A stretch of 64,000 bases of DNA from Vitis vinifera (Eukaryota > Streptophyta > Magnoliopsida > Vitales > Vitaceae): positions 5,993,001-6,057,000 of the forward strand of contig NC_081807.1 of assembly GCF_030704535.1 (NCBI RefSeq), written 5' to 3'. Within the stretch, counting starts at the first letter, position 1; every line of letters begins with the position of its first letter. Below are positions 47,424 to 60,993 of the stretch, one piece after another. Both the position numbers and the translations under genes were made by a program. Under the pieces are notes generated by a model, which did no database searches, was not told where the DNA came from, and was given only the letters and a program-made list of their open reading frames with translations.

Positions 47424-47510
47424 AGCTGTATGCCGGAGGTGGATCGTGCTAAGCTGCGCCGTAGGGACGGTTGAGCTGATAGTGGAAGTGAGACAGGAGC
47501 CTATGATGCA

Positions 47511-47517
47511 TTTTATA
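47511..47517 (-). promoter_or_regulatory. Probable TATA box of PGDH
   Basis: ACTATAAAATGC on the minus strand, with TATAAAA at 47517-47511, lies about 90 bp upstream of the ATG in otherwise GC-balanced sequence. This is a good plant TATA match. Confidence 0.6.
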
Positions 47518-48255
47518 GTGGTTTTGCGATGGTCTCGCCCGTGATTGGGCGCGGGAAAGTCGATGAAGGGTTTGGGGGTTGTTTGGATTGTCTTCATTTA
47601 TATTTGGTTTTGTAAGTAACCTTCTACCTTTATGGGCATTTGTCCCCATAATACCATACGTATATAACCAATTTTGGAAATTCAACTTTTTTTTTCTTTT
47701 TATTTTGATAAAAATATCTTTACTCTTTTCTTATAAAAATAATTATAAATACTTAAAATAATAAACAACATTTATATAATAAAAAAATTAGTTATTTTTT
47801 GAATAAAAACACAAAAATGATTAGACTGGTAAATTTAAAGATTATTTCAACCATTTTAACTCATTAATTCATATATTTTAAAGACATTTAGGTCATTTTT
47901 GTTGTCAAAAGTAATAACAAAATAAATACGAAGAAGGATGATTTTTTATATTTAATTATATTATGAAAAATATCAAATATAATAAAAATTAATTAAAACC
48001 TTAGGGCCTATTTGGCTAAATGCTCAATTACAATATGTATATATATAAACTAATATTTAGGAGTTAAGGAGTATATGAAAAGGAAAAATAATGAGACAAA
48101 AAATAAATTTATGTAATTCATTCTTACTATATTTTATTTTATATTTTACATACAAAATAATACTATGAAAAAATAACCATTTTTGCTATACCCAATTTTT
48201 TTTATAATCTATTTATTATAATGAAATGAATTAATATTTTTAATAGTTTAGGATC

Positions 48256-48528
48256 TGTTTGGTAACTGTTTTTTAATATTTTATAGAATAAAAGTCTGTT
48301 TGAAACCTAAAATGTTTTTAACTTTATATAATTATTTTTTTAAATAAATCTAAAAAATAGATAAAAATAACAAAAATAATAATTAAAAAATATCTAAAAA
48401 CATCTTATTTAAGTTCTTAAGAACATAAAAGAGAAAATGGATCAAATGTATTTTTTTTATTATTTTTTTTTAGAGAATGAAAAACTATTTTTAAATAAAA
48501 AAATTATTTTTGAAAATAGTTACCAAAG
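48256..48528. mobile_element. MITE-like element with TTTGGTAACT ends
   Basis: CTGTTTGGTAACTGTTTTTT at the left pairs with AAAATAGTTACCAAAG at the right as inverted ends about 270 bp apart. Interior wording matches the repeats at 7.7-8.4 kb and 52.5-52.9 kb. Probably a hAT-like non-autonomous family. Confidence 0.6.
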
Positions 48529-48956
48529 TTCCACAAGGGTAGAATTATAAGAAAAAGGAATTTTGCAAGCAAAGCAAAAATAGAAAAAGGTCAAAAATGT
48601 CAAGGTAACGGAGACAAAAGAAAGAAAATCTAGAACCATCTATTACGTAGGCCCCACGAGGGTTGGTGAGGAGGGCATGAAAATCCCCATTTTGCTTTCT
48701 CAACAAGACAGGGTTGGTGATGGATCCGGATCTCGTATCGGCCTTCTACTGTGTACATAAAAAAACTTCGAAATCTAGATATTCATATGTATCTTTCTCC
48801 TTCGGATACCTTTTCATGGGATAATCATAAAGAAAATAAAAAGTTGTTACACAGATGATATGATATAAAGATCCTTAATTGTATAAAAAGATTATATGAT
48901 TAAAGGTGTGCTGGCGCTGACCAACATTTCACGTACTAAATACCTACTCCATCTCT

Positions 48957-49168
48957 TATTTATTTGTGTTCTATTCCAAATATGTACCACTTCAATCTCT
49001 AGATGCTCACATAATTGTACATGTGTACATCTTTAGGGATATGGAACAAAAAAAATGTTTAGAAAAATGTACACGTGTACATCTTATTTATTTGTTGTTC
49101 TTTATGGAAAATATGTACGTGTGTTATCATCTTTAGGGATATGGAACAAAAAAATTGTTTAGAAAAAG
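48957..49168. repeat. Imperfect tandem repeat
   Basis: CATCTTTAGGGATATGGAAC followed by an A run and TGTTTAGAAAAA occurs at about 49028 and again at about 49129. The preceding TTATTTATTTGT and AATATGTAC segments are also repeated. Function unknown. Confidence 0.6.
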
Positions 49169-50629
49169 ACGCATAATTGAATCTAATCCCAATCCAATCC
49201 GATAGAACCCATTGATTTTGTGCTTTTTATTTTTATCTTTTATGTTTTCATAGTTCTGATTTTATGAGTGTCAAATCAAATAAAAGATTCCCCATTCCAA
49301 AAATTGAAAATAATTTGAACCAAAGGTTAAAAGACAAAAAGGGGTCTAAGGGGAAATCAATCATATAATAATAAAAATTGTGTACGATGGTGTTTGTTTT
49401 TTGATTGAATAGAAAAAACAAAAATATTTTACTTTTTCTATTCAGTTAAAAATACTTTATTAATATTAATCAATATAACTAAAGTGAACTTATTATCAAT
49501 AAATTTAATTTAATTATGTTGGTTGATGTTAATGAATTATTTTTAGGTGAATCGAAAAAATCAAATATTTTAACTTTTTTTATTTAGTCAAAAAACAAAC
49601 ATTACCTTGGAAAGTTTCAATAAAAGCCTCTGGTCATAAAGAAACAACATCGATCCTAAACCACTTGACAATTTTTTTTTTTTTTCGAACCTAATCAATA
49701 TCCTCGATTGCTAAAAGAAAAAAAAAGGTCTTAATAATATTCTCACTTCTAAACTTTCTAATGGTACCTGACAAGAAGTGGTACTTGGTTGAGGAACACT
49801 GAGTAAATCATCGACCTTTAAAAATCCAAATTCCTACTTATTAGGATCTGAATTCTTATTAGTTGAAGGAAGACCAATGATGAACCCATTCGTACCTGTC
49901 TAAGGAGACAAATCCCACTCATACTAGATGCAAGACCTCTTAACATTATAAATGTATAGTATATCCCTCATTGTGATCCTAAGCTTCTTTAGGTAATCCA
50001 AAATGAACAACACCATGATCATATAAATGATATTTATGGTAAATTGGTTGGGAACAAGACTTGAAGAGAGGGACAAAAGGCAAACTCAAGTTGGCCTCAA
50101 AATAGATATCGTGAAGGAATAGTTCTCCTTCAATAGAAGTCCCTGCTACTAAATCAACTTCACCTTCTTCTACAAATTGTAAACCTACCAATGACAAAAT
50201 AGTAATTCAGCCCAAAACCCTTTTATTGAATTAGAAAGCTTCATTCTCTTTCTTTTCTTAGTCAATGCAAAGAAATAAAAAAGCTTATGAGATGGGAATT
50301 AATTAAGGACTACATAAGAAAGAAAGAACACCTTATTAGACTTAACCTCTTCCAAAACTAAGGAAAACCCAAGTGAAGAAGAAAACACAACTAATTCAAA
50401 TAAAATGTATCATTCTCATTGGGAAGATCAACTAAATCATCAACAAGTGGCAAAATAAGAATCGCATGACATATGACTTTGAGCAATGGAAAGAGAACAA
50501 CCGCTAGTGCTATAAAAAAATGCTTACTATGTCATCATTCCTAGAGTAATCACTCCCATTAGTAGAATGATAACCCTAACTCTTAACGCTTCTTGCTAAA
50601 GAGATTGTAGGGGAGGTCCTTATTGAAAA

Positions 50630-52150
50630 CCTCGAATTACTTTGTTCTCATGCCCTGAATCTTGTAAAATGCATGTATCTATCCTTAGACATCTCTAAAT
50701 TTATTACAGTGGAATAAAATGATAATAAAACAATTATTACCTATAGATTTAGAAATATAATACTTATACTTGGATCTAAATATTCCTAAATCAATTATTT
50801 GTGGTGAAGAACATATCTGAATAGTCTAGAGGTTTTGTACACAAGATTTTCTGTTCGATGACTCGAATCGTGATCTTGGCACTCTTGGCATTCCAAAGTG
50901 TGGGCTTTGAAAGTGTGGAAACCTTAGCTCTCTCTCTCTCTCTTTGGAGGTGGAAGACGACTAACTAAAGTCATGAGGAAACCATAACCCCATAAAAGGG
51001 TATTTATAGGGTTTCGTTATTAGGCTTGAGTAACTTGAGTTGACCAAAGCTTAAGAGTCACTTAATCTATCCCAAAACGGGTCATAAGTGATTAATTAGC
51101 CACATGAGGTCATCTAATTAATCAATTGACCTAATTCAGAGACTTTATTCACAATTCTCTGTACAATCTTACATAATTACCAAATCACCTTTATGCAAAA
51201 GAGTGAACCTAGAGTCAATCCAATCCTTATAAATTGTGTCATCATGGTATATAAGGTCAAAGTTGGGACCATTAGAACTCATAAAAGTACTGACTTCTTC
51301 ATAATTTAATTCTAAAATTGATTTGATATTCCACTAAAAAGAATTAACTACATTCCAATACTCTATATAAATAACAACAAGATGAAGTTCGGGTTTGTGA
51401 CCTACTATCAATTGCATGTAGACTCCCCATGAATTAGTGTTTGTAATCTAACAAGGTAGAGTTATCACTTATCAAGATTATCTCTTAAATCATTGAATTA
51501 CAAATCTCATTTATTATGTGATCAACTGATATACTCTAGCTTCAATAAGTATATGTCAAATTCCACTAAATGAATTACTACAACCACATATTTTATGATC
51601 AAATGTCCTTTGGATCACCCAATGTGACATATTGTCTCAATCCATGAGATATCATGATGCCTTTATAGAGAATACATATTACTACCAACTTTCATCAATA
51701 GTGATCCGATTCATAAAGATATATGATCACTTTAAGATCTCAACCATAGGTCAAAGTCTGCTATTGATTTTGGCACAGATTCAATATCTTCTCAAGATTA
51801 AGAGTCCATGTAGTATAATAGCTTGATGAATCATAACAATTAATAGTCTTGCGTTATGATTCACCATAAGTTCTATCCAATTTGCATCACATATATTAAT
51901 GCACTCACCATGAGAAACTCATCCCGATGGCCAAGACAAGTCATCTCTCCAATTAGGAGGTAGTGCATTATAGTCTCTATTGGATTGCCCATTCCATGAA
52001 TTGGTTGTGAATAACTTATTTACTTACAAGGAATCCATGATTTGTATCTTTTGTACAACTTCTAATGTATTCAAATTATGTACAATACAAGAGACATAAG
52101 TCGAATGCTTAAATTAATGTCAATACATCAAAGAGATAACAAGGGGACAA
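50630..52150 (-). mobile_element. LTR-retrotransposon-like remnant
   Basis: On the minus strand a TATA box CCTATAAATACCC (about 50999-51011) is followed by a leader-like stretch with an AGAGAGAG run and AAACCCT sequence, a layout typical of a plant LTR with its U3-R boundary. Upstream wording about AATTAATCAC and TTGGTCAACTCAAG also resembles LTR U3 regions. I could not find a partner LTR, target duplication or coding domain. Confidence 0.35.
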
Positions 52151-52462
52151 TTAAATCTAACTTTGTTATATCATATTTTACTTTTAGAGGCTCAATCTCA
52201 ATAGTCCTAAAATGGTAAAAACAAACCCCAAGAAAAAGTACTTGCCTCCTATCTAAACCAAATCATCAAGTCAAGGGAAAATCCTAACCTAGAAATAGCT
52301 AACCTAAACATTCTAGCTACCTCAAAGTTTGGGAGAATGACTCAACCTCCACAAAGCAAGTTGTTCTTGAAACCATCACATGTTAATCTAGTTAAGGGTC
52401 GAGTTTTCTCTATCGAAAAGCTTACATGAATCATGAAAAAGAAATTTGTGAAAGAAAGCCAA

Positions 52463-52895
52463 GGGCTTGTTTGGAAACTATTTTTTAGAACAATTTTTTA
52501 TTCTCCATAACAAAAAATACAGAAAATACATTTGACAAAAAAAAAACCGTTTTATGTTCTTAATAATAGAAAATAGGATGTTTTTAGAAAACATCTTTTA
52601 GTTGTTTTATGATGTTTTCATTTGTTTTCTGAGGATTGTTCTAAGAAATAATTATACAAATACATAAAATGATTAAAAATAAAATACTATATATAAAAAT
52701 TATTTTAAAAACATATTTAAAAATATTAAAAGCTAAAAATATTTAAGGTTTTCAAATAGACTTTTGTTTTACAAAAATCAAAGAATAGTTTTCAAAAATT
52801 ATTCTCAAAAACTATTTTTTAAAATTGTTTTAAAAAATTATTCTCAAAAACTATTTTTAAAAATTGTTTTCGAAAACGGTTACCAAACATGCCCC
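52463..52895. mobile_element. MITE-like element with GGGC-TGTTTGG ends
   Basis: Left end GGGCTTGTTTGGAAACTATT and right end AACGGTTACCAAACATGCCCC are inverted copies 430 bp apart. The interior shares A/T wording with 48256-48528. It also contains an internal direct repeat of ATTCTCAAAAACTATTTTT (about 52799 and 52840). Confidence 0.6.
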
Positions 52896-54667
52896 AAGCC
52901 CCTCAATGGAATTGTAAAATCGAAACCATTAAAGGAAGGGGAGGGAGGAAATGATCATTCCCTCCCTTTGACTTTGGCAAAACCTTATATCTAAAGAATT
53001 CTATCTTCTTCAGTAATGTTCTTGGATTGAGCTTCCACTTAATGGATCGGGCTATTGATTCATCCCTTGTAATATGATATCTTTATAGTTAAAATTAATT
53101 TTTAACTATTTTTATTACATAAATGGTTCAAAAGCTTCATGGATATGATTTTTAAGTTAGAATTTTATATAAAAAAGATTAAACACACACACAAACCTTA
53201 GCATTACATGAAAATACATTTAGAGAGTTCATAAGACCATTAGGAGTTCATTCGAGACAAAAGATCAAACATCGAAGATAAAACCAATACCATGGTAGAA
53301 GATCTATGAGCTTTGAAAGAGTTCAAAATAATAATCCCTTAAAAAACAATTAAACGTTGTCACATACACAATATGAATAGTGTGCAAGTAGAGTTGGAAG
53401 TAAATCTCATGAAACATCTCCGAAAATAAAGAGATTTTAGGGTTGTTTGGGATAACTTCCTATTTTTTACTTTAGCTAGAAATGAAAGGCAAAGACAATT
53501 TTTAGAAGGTTATATTAGTATGGTAAAATTTTATTAGACATGAAATAACTTGTTATATAAATTAAAATAGAATTTTTATGAGAAGTAACATTTTTCTAAC
53601 TTCCATACTCAATTCTTTTTTAAACCATAAACTCTTTAAACTAAATAAACTAAATATACACAAAAACTCTTATTGAGCTGAAAAACAAGCTTTTGACTTT
53701 TGATAAGTCAATCCAAACAAGCTCTCCATGGACCATTCTTTTGGTGATTTTGGTACTAGGGAAACCCATAAATAATTAAGTTTGTTTGTTTGGTGTTTTC
53801 GAAAATTGTTTAATGTTTTTTTAGAACAAAAAACACATTTAGTAAGGGAGTGTTTTTTATTCTCTGTGTTCTCTTTGCACTGCAAGTATTTCCACTAGCT
53901 CCATGGTCAGCAACCTCTACTTAAAAACTTCCAAACCCCTCTGTCCACTTCCTAAACTTGGGGTTTTTGCTGAGATTTCTTTTTATTATCAATAAATTTG
54001 TTCGGGGTTGAAGGGATGGTGGTTTCAAGATTGCAATCATTGATTTTGTTAGAGATGAGGGTGTTTCTTCATACAGACCTACAACTGCGCCTTGCGCACA
54101 TGGCTTCTCGCTTTTGAAGACTCAACCACACTGGTTTTTTCACGTTCTGACCGTGGTTTGCTCCGCCTTTAATGGCGTTTTTAGCTAAATCTGTAATAAG
54201 GTTTTTTTTTTTTTCTTCAGCAAGTTTTTGTTTCTGGGTTGTAAGCTCATTTTCTTTTTTGAGTCTATTTGGGTGCTGAGAAAGCTTAGGAAAAAAAGTG
54301 GGAGCTAGGAATCTTGTTTTTCTTTCTTTTACCATTGTTGCATGAGTAGGACCGGCTTAGTGGATACAATTTTTGTTCTCGCTCTTTTGATCTAGTCATC
54401 GGAAGTGCTGGTCGATTGTTCTGCTATTTTCTGCTTTTTCTTTGCAAGTAATTTCAACTAGGTCTGAAGTAGTTTTTCTATGATCCCGAATTCCAATACT
54501 AGTTCTTCTATAATCAGAAATGGAACGAAACCTCATGGTATATAATTAACACATAACACACACATACCCAAAAAGATTATGATACGAAAGGTAGTAAAAG
54601 AGCATAAAGAAGACAGCTTTGTCAAAAGACAGGAGAGGAAAGAGAGATTGAATTCTCCCTTGAAGAA

Positions 54668-55553
54668 TCAAGAAGAAGCTGGTGGGGGTGCAAAGTTGGC
54701 AAGGTATGCATCAGCCAGCATTTGCCCAAGTCTAACCTGGGCCTCCGTGGTTAGATGAAGATGATCCTCTTTCAGTGGCAATCCCTTGGCGTCTACACAC
54801 ACTACATTGGGAAAATCGATCTCCTTCTGCGCTTCTCTCACTCTTTCCATGTACTTGCTATCACCCGATGCTATTGCAACCTGTTCACAATTTGGAATCA
54901 ATTCCATCAAATCAATCCATGTTGATTTCCCTTTTGGGATGATAATCTCTGAATTCTGAATCAATCAGATGTTGAGATTATGGAATTTATTAGGGGATTT
55001 GACGAACCTGGATGATTGGGAGAGAAGGCGAGCCCAGATCTTGACGAACATTTTGGATTAAGCTCTCCATGTTATCCTTGTACGACTTAGCGTCGTTATA
55101 CGACGACGTATCACTCTCTCCCTGATACCACAGCAGCGCCTTGATCTCCCCTCCGCTCTTCACCGACTCTTTAGCCCTGTTCACCATGTTCTCGTACAAG
55201 GGCTGTCCACGCGCCCACTCTTTGATGGCGGTGCCGCCCACCGCGCACGGCACCAGCCCCAACACCCCCACGCGCTTTCTCACGGCGTTTGCGAACGACA
55301 TCCCCGGCCCCACGCCACAGGCCTTCTTGGTATCGATATCGGCGTGGAGGGGCTCGCGGGCGGACTCCCAGTGGAGCTGGGCGTTGAGGCGGAGGATGGA
55401 GGAGTCGGGGCTGCACTCCGGCGGAACCACCCCGTCCCATTTGTGGTGGCCGTTGACGCCGCCGCGGCCGGCCATGTTGCTCTGGCCGGAGAGAATGAAG
55501 ATTTGCTTGGAAGGGCGGTTTTCTGTGCTCTGGTTTGAGCTTGCAATTCCCAT
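54668..55553 (-). CDS. SGNH-fold carbohydrate (acetyl-xylan-type) esterase, DUF303
   Basis: Two exons, 55008-55553 and 54668-54880, with a 127-bp GT-AG intron, encode 252 residues, close to the 260 of Arabidopsis At4g34215, the carbohydrate esterase family member of solved structure. The ATG at 55553 starts MGIASSNQSTENRPSKQIF. Visible motifs: block I ILSGQSNMAGRGG with the nucleophile Ser25, AVGGTAIKEW (104-113, oxyanion-hole Gly), WYQGESD (142-148) and EDHLHLT with Asp221 and His224 completing the triad. No signal peptide is evident, so the protein is probably cytosolic despite a carbohydrate-type assignment. The true substrate is unknown; deacetylation of a sugar ester is inferred from the family. 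The exon 1 region is GC-rich, unlike its surroundings. Confidence 0.93.
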
Positions 55554-56815
55554 GGCTAGGATCTGGGTTGAGGGTCAAGGGGGAAAGTGAAGTGTCGGGT
55601 TTTTTATGAGTGGGTGTGGGTGTGGGTGGGGTCAGTGTTTGGCGCCCACCAGATGGGGCTAGTGATTAGCCAACAGGTGATGTATCAAAAGTGATGCAGG
55701 CAAATCATAGGTACCCACAATGGTTACAAACAAGGAAAATTCCTAGCAGAAGCCACGGCTACCCGCGAAAGTTCCCAATATCCTGTTTGAAAAATTCACC
55801 TCCCGCAATTTTAAGTGTGTATGAAAAATCCATCCATTTTCAAGTATGAACAACCAATTGAATCCAATTGATTTGATTTGATTTGACTTGAGTATAACTT
55901 CTTCGGGTTAGTCCCATTCACTTTGAACCTTAAACCTAATACCATGTTTAGACATCGTAAATAATGGAATTGGAAAACCAATTCAAGGTTACAAGGTTTA
56001 ATAACCAATTTGGTAATGATCTTAAGAAATATTTTTAATTTTTTTAATATTTTATCTTTTAATTATTAGAAAAACTAAAACCATTTCCTAAATTTAATGT
56101 CAAACACATTATAAGATTCATATGATTGAGCCTATGACCTAAAACCCCGATATCATATTTCTATAATTTTATAATTCATATTATCTTATATTATATTATT
56201 TATTTATTTGATTTCTAATTTTTAATATATATATTAACTGATAATTAGATCATATATCATTTGATGTAATTAGAATGATATATAAAATTGATTTTTTGCT
56301 ATAATCTTGAAATATTTTCTTATGGACTAATATATTTAAGTTTTATTATAAATATCTAGAAGAAATTTTTAAAAATATTGTAAGTGGGTTTCATCTAAAT
56401 TAAACTTGACTAAACCAAATTTTAAAACCTTACAATCCTACCAATTCATGTCTAATCTAATGAACTTAAACCTAATCCGAGCTTTATGAGTTTGAAACAA
56501 TAGGTACATGAGGAACTTGAGTTGAGTATCAAACTCTTAATCAAGTAAGAATTCTACTATCTTGAAAACTTGAGCCATAAGCCTTCAATTTCTACATTTG
56601 GATTTCAAGGTTCTAGTAAACTTTTACAATCTCCTTAAATAATAAACCTACTTAAATAACTTCTTTCCTAATAGTTAGGTAAGAATGAATTAATGAACTT
56701 CAAACCTAGTAGCAAATTAGAATCTTTATACAAGACGAGATTATGAAGGATTTGAAGGTGCACAAAATGGTTTGTAAGTTGAGAGTTGGATGCACTTATG
56801 GAAGAGCTTTGAACG

Positions 56816-56846
<31 letters not shown>

Positions 56847-57918
56847 GTTTTGTTATTGAATGTTGTTGTTTTCTTGTTAATAAATGCTCTAAAACCCTTT
56901 AATATATAATTTTTCTGTTCGAGGACCCCAGTGGCCATAAACAAGTCTTGACCAATCGAGTAATCGTTTTAACTGATTCACTAGTTGTTATGCATTTAAT
57001 GCATCGATAGATGATCATTGGGGTTCAACCCTAACTGGTTGAACAACCAATTCGACTAGTTGAGGCTTTGTCTTAATTGGATACACCTAAGCCATTTGAA
57101 GTAAGAAGGTTGCAAAGTGTCACTTGACTTATTAAGCCCAATCAGCTCAATCGATTCTTCACCCTCTCAATTGGACCCATTATAAAGTATTTAAATAGTC
57201 CAGTTAAAACCTCTAGCAATTTGTGATTAACTTCTTAAAACCTTTTAGGACAAGTTTAAAAAGAATTTGGTTCAAGGTTTTAATCTCCAATATTTTTTTT
57301 TATGAAAATGATATTTTTATGTTCAAGGATGGATCAATTTAAAGCTTTAAGTGCATCAAAATGATTTAGACTCAAGTGCACCAACAAATACCAATCTTAT
57401 ATAAGGTCTTAGGTCACTCCAAGTCTTCCAAGATTTCAAGTCTTCATGGTATTGATTTTCTTCCATGGTTGTTTAAGCATTGTTTGAATTTTCACAAGTA
57501 AACCAAAAATACTTACCTTAATTTGAATGTTAGTAACCTTAACCTTATTTTGTAATCATCAAAATTCAATCAGGAGAATCCTTGAACTAACAATTTCATT
57601 ATCTTTGAGGTTTTCATCAAAATATATTGGCTCTTCTCGCAAGGCAATAATAGTTTTAATACATTTGTCTAGTACATCCAATCATTCATATTGTGCTTAA
57701 TTTTTGCATGAAACCTAGACTTTCATAATGACAAAAAAATCTGCCTTACAAGGTTATAGTTCATTGAAGGTTGTATACATGAGCCTACATAGAAGTGCTA
57801 ACGTGTACTAAAAAACAATGCAAGAAACCTAATAGTTTTAATACATTTGTCTTGTACATCAAATCAATCATATTATGCATAATTTTCGAAAGAAAACTAG
57901 ATTTTCATAATGACAAGG

Positions 57919-58040
57919 GTCGGGGTGGCAAGAATACTAATTGGATAGTTAAGTGGTAACCAAAGTTTCCTCCTAATCCAAAGGGTAAAGATTCAAACCC
58001 TTGTGAAAGAAGGATTTTTTTCCCTAATTTCAGGGGGGTC
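57919..58040 (+). mobile_element. Possible tRNA-derived SINE
   Basis: An A-box-like TGGATAGTTAAGTGGTAA near 57942 and a B-box-like GATTCAAACCC at 57990-58000 have pol III promoter spacing. Ends and target duplications are not clear; it could be a degenerate tRNA relic. Confidence 0.4.
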
Positions 58041-58577
58041 AATTTGCCCTTGTAAGCCTTATGTTATATTTTTAGTGCATTTAACTCACATATTTAGTAT
58101 ATTTATATCATAGTTATCTCTTAAGAGTAAACTTCATTACTTTGAGACTATCTTATTATGCCATATTAACTTTTTATAATAAGGCATGATAGTTTTAGTT
58201 CATTTATCTTGATCGTCAAAGAAAATCAATATAGTAATGAAAGCATGGAATAAAAATTGGACATACTAAGCAATCACATAGGTTCACACCTTGTGGCAAA
58301 TTAGCTAAGAGTTGGTGACAACTTGTGTGGAATCTATGCTTGTTAAACTAAAGGTAAGAAAATGAAAGAATGAAATGAAACATATCAATCTTGACAAAAA
58401 AAGAAAAAAAACAAAACAAAAACAAAACAAAACACCAAACAAGGAAACAAAGGGAGCAAATAAAAAATAGTTTTTTATCTTAAAAAATATTGAACAAGTT
58501 CTTTACTAGAAATAAGTTTTTGAAAATTTGTTTCGAAAGTGAGTTATTTTTTATAAAAAATTTAAGGAGTTTTTAAA

Positions 58578-58898
58578 GCTATGTTTGATTCACAAAAAGT
58601 ATTAAGGAAAAAAAATAATAAAGAAAATGATTTTATCATGTTTGGTTTTAATATGAAAAATATATAAAAAAAATCACATATAATTAAAATTAGTTAGAAA
58701 TTTATATATTTTAAAATTATTTAATCTTTGTATAGAAGAGGAAAAATAAGTGAAATAAGTTTGAAATAGCATATAAATTAACTTATTGATTTTAAATCTT
58801 TTTTTTTTTTTTTACTTTTTTTTACTTTTTCTTTTTCTATTTTCTTTCCCTCGTATTGTTTCTCATATTTTTTTTTCTTTTTCTTAACCAAACGTAGC
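58578..58898. mobile_element. Second copy of the SEP1-intron MITE family
   Basis: Starts GCTATGTTTGATTCAC and ends AACCAAACGTAGC, inverted, with interior wording shared with 18239-18534 (ATATAATTAAAATTAGTT). It is more decayed and carries long T runs; the TAA duplication is not clear here. Confidence 0.65.
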
Positions 58899-60573
58899 AT
58901 AAGTATATTTTATAGACCATTCTAATAAATAATTAAAAATACAGATAATATTTTAAATTTTTCATATTATACATAAATATCCTATCCTTTTATAAAATGT
59001 AAATTCTAAAAATTATTTTTTATATTTAAATTCTAAATAGAATTATTTATATAAATGATTAAAACCTAAACAAACTATTAAGCCTATCCAAACCCTCATC
59101 CTAAACTTTCCATTGTCCCTTCTTGAATCAATCTAGTAGAATTTATTGCCATGCTATCTCTTGGTTGAGCCTGTCTAGCAATTGGATATGCAAATTGACC
59201 AAGATAACATTTGATCAGAAGATCTTAGAGATGCAGATTGACCAAGTCTATTTTAAAATAGGAAATAAAAATATTAGTAGGAAAGCATGAGATATTTCAT
59301 TTTTGGTAATTGTTCTTTAAAATCATTTATATAAAAAAATATTTTAAATTTGATGAACTTTTAATAGGTAACTATATTTTTAGAATTTGTTTCGACAATG
59401 GTTTTTAAGAGCATTTTTAGTTGTTTTTTATATGGTATATATTAAAAATTACAATTGAAAAATCGGAGAACATTGTTAAAATCATGCATCATACGAAAGT
59501 ATACAATAATTTTGGGTTGCATTGCACAAATTGATATTCGAATGGGCTTATGTTTCTTCGAATATTTAATCTCTAAGGTGAATGTGAATGAGTATTCGAA
59601 TAGTTAAATCTAGAAATGACACGCATGAGTATGATATTGAATAATATAAAAATAATTAATTTCATCTTAGTTAATTGATTTTTAGATAAGATGATTTTAG
59701 TTTTTGATCCTTTAACAATTTTGAACCTTTTGGTTCATTTCCTACCATTTCTTATGCTCAATATTCATTTCAATGCAATTTTCAAGCACTAGGATGCCCT
59801 AGGATCATGTGGTTGACTCTTTGGTTCATTTATACCAATCATACCATTTTGGTTTCTAGTTAAAACTATGATTTTTAACTTATATTTCTTACAATTTACG
59901 AGCATTGTTTCATCAAAGTAGTCTTTGAACAAAATTCACAAGCAATTCAACAATCAAATTGGAAAAATAAAGATTGAGTTGGGTTGCAACTTTCATGGCT
60001 CAACCCACACCTTCCTAACTTATAATTCAAACTAGTATGTGCAAGAATTGAATAGGTAAGGGTCAAAGTTTGGAATAGACAAATACCCATCCCAAAATAA
60101 TAGCACATTGCACTTCAACATTACGCTCAACCTGAACCCTAACCCTTGCCTCTTATACCAAAATTTCAATTGAGTTTTGACTATTTCATATAATGACCTG
60201 CTTCAAATTATGTAAATATTATTCACAGTGAGCTTAAAGAACCCTTATAACTGTAAAATACATTAATAAGATTAAAATAAAAAATTCATAGAAACATGGA
60301 GTAAAAAACTTTTTCTCCTATTCATATCACATTTCACTCACTTCATCTAGATATTAATTAATGTCTAATAAAAATGTATGAAGCCTTTTATAATATTTGA
60401 CCACCACCATTTGAATGATCCATCTCCCGACTTAAAAGAAGCATTATTACACAACAACATATTTAAATATTAATGCTTGAGCTTGGTAGTTGCCATTTAA
60501 GTTAAATAAGTAATTTATCTTCAAGACTCATTTAAGTTTATTCTCTTATATGATAACATCATGTTACATCAAT

Positions 60574-60993
60574 TGTAATGATTTGCTCTCAATCGTGTAG
60601 ACATTATTTGTCTTAGACCCAAAGGGGCCTTCACGGCTTTAAAATGCGTTTACAAGGTTAAGAGAAGTCTATACTTATATAGTGTCAAAAGCTTTCTCCC
60701 CTATCCGATGTGAGATGTTACAAATACCTTCCATGCGACATAACGTCATTGTTGTGTCTCACGATATTGCGAGGTCAAACAAACGAATAACTTTATGGGA
60801 CCAAACAAACGAATAACTCTACGGGGCAAACAAACCCCTACACCGAGGTCAGAGATCAGCTTTGATACCATTTATAATGGTTCACTCCCAATCTCGTAAA
60901 TATTATCCGTTTTAAATCCAAATGGGTTATCACAAAAGAAATCCATATTTATATAGTAACAAGAACTTTCCTAATCTAATATGGGATGTCACA
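60574..60993 (-). mobile_element. TRIM (terminal-repeat retrotransposon in miniature)
   Basis: Two related LTRs, 60574-60722 and 60873-60993, each of TGTAATG...ACA form, bound a 150-bp internal region. At the inner edge of the right LTR lies GCTTTGATACCA (60859-60870), the complement of TGGTATCAAAGC, an iMet primer-binding site (11 of 12), so the element reads on the minus strand. Short flanks TCAAT / TCAAA could be a 4-of-5 target duplication. It has no coding capacity, as expected for a TRIM. The LTR matches the inverted copies at 9005-9310. Confidence 0.78.

Larger units (their letters stand above)
47600..54667. other. Repeat-rich spacer between PGDH and the esterase
   Basis: Contains two MITE-like elements, a local repeat and an LTR-like fragment, all listed separately. 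The remainder is AT-rich, with short ORFs lacking recognisable domains. No gene recognised. Confidence 0.5.
55554..60573. other. Repeat-rich spacer between the esterase and the receptor
   Basis: Very AT-rich. Contains a direct repeat of about 90 bp (57649 and 57831 onward, ATAGTTTTAATACATTTGTC), a SINE-like and a MITE element listed separately, and 56.9-57.5 kb sequence with ACTGGTTGAACAACCAATT-type wording that looks retrotransposon-like. No gene recognised. Confidence 0.5.

Noticed and set aside
46984-47544. 186-codon plus-strand ORF opposite PGDH exon 1
   Set aside because: It overlaps the GC-rich, conserved PGDH exon in antisense and has no recognisable domain; the opposite frame is clearly the real gene.
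55141-55590. 149-codon plus-strand ORF opposite esterase exon 1
   Set aside because: Shadow of the GC-rich esterase exon; only the minus-strand frame carries SGNH motifs.
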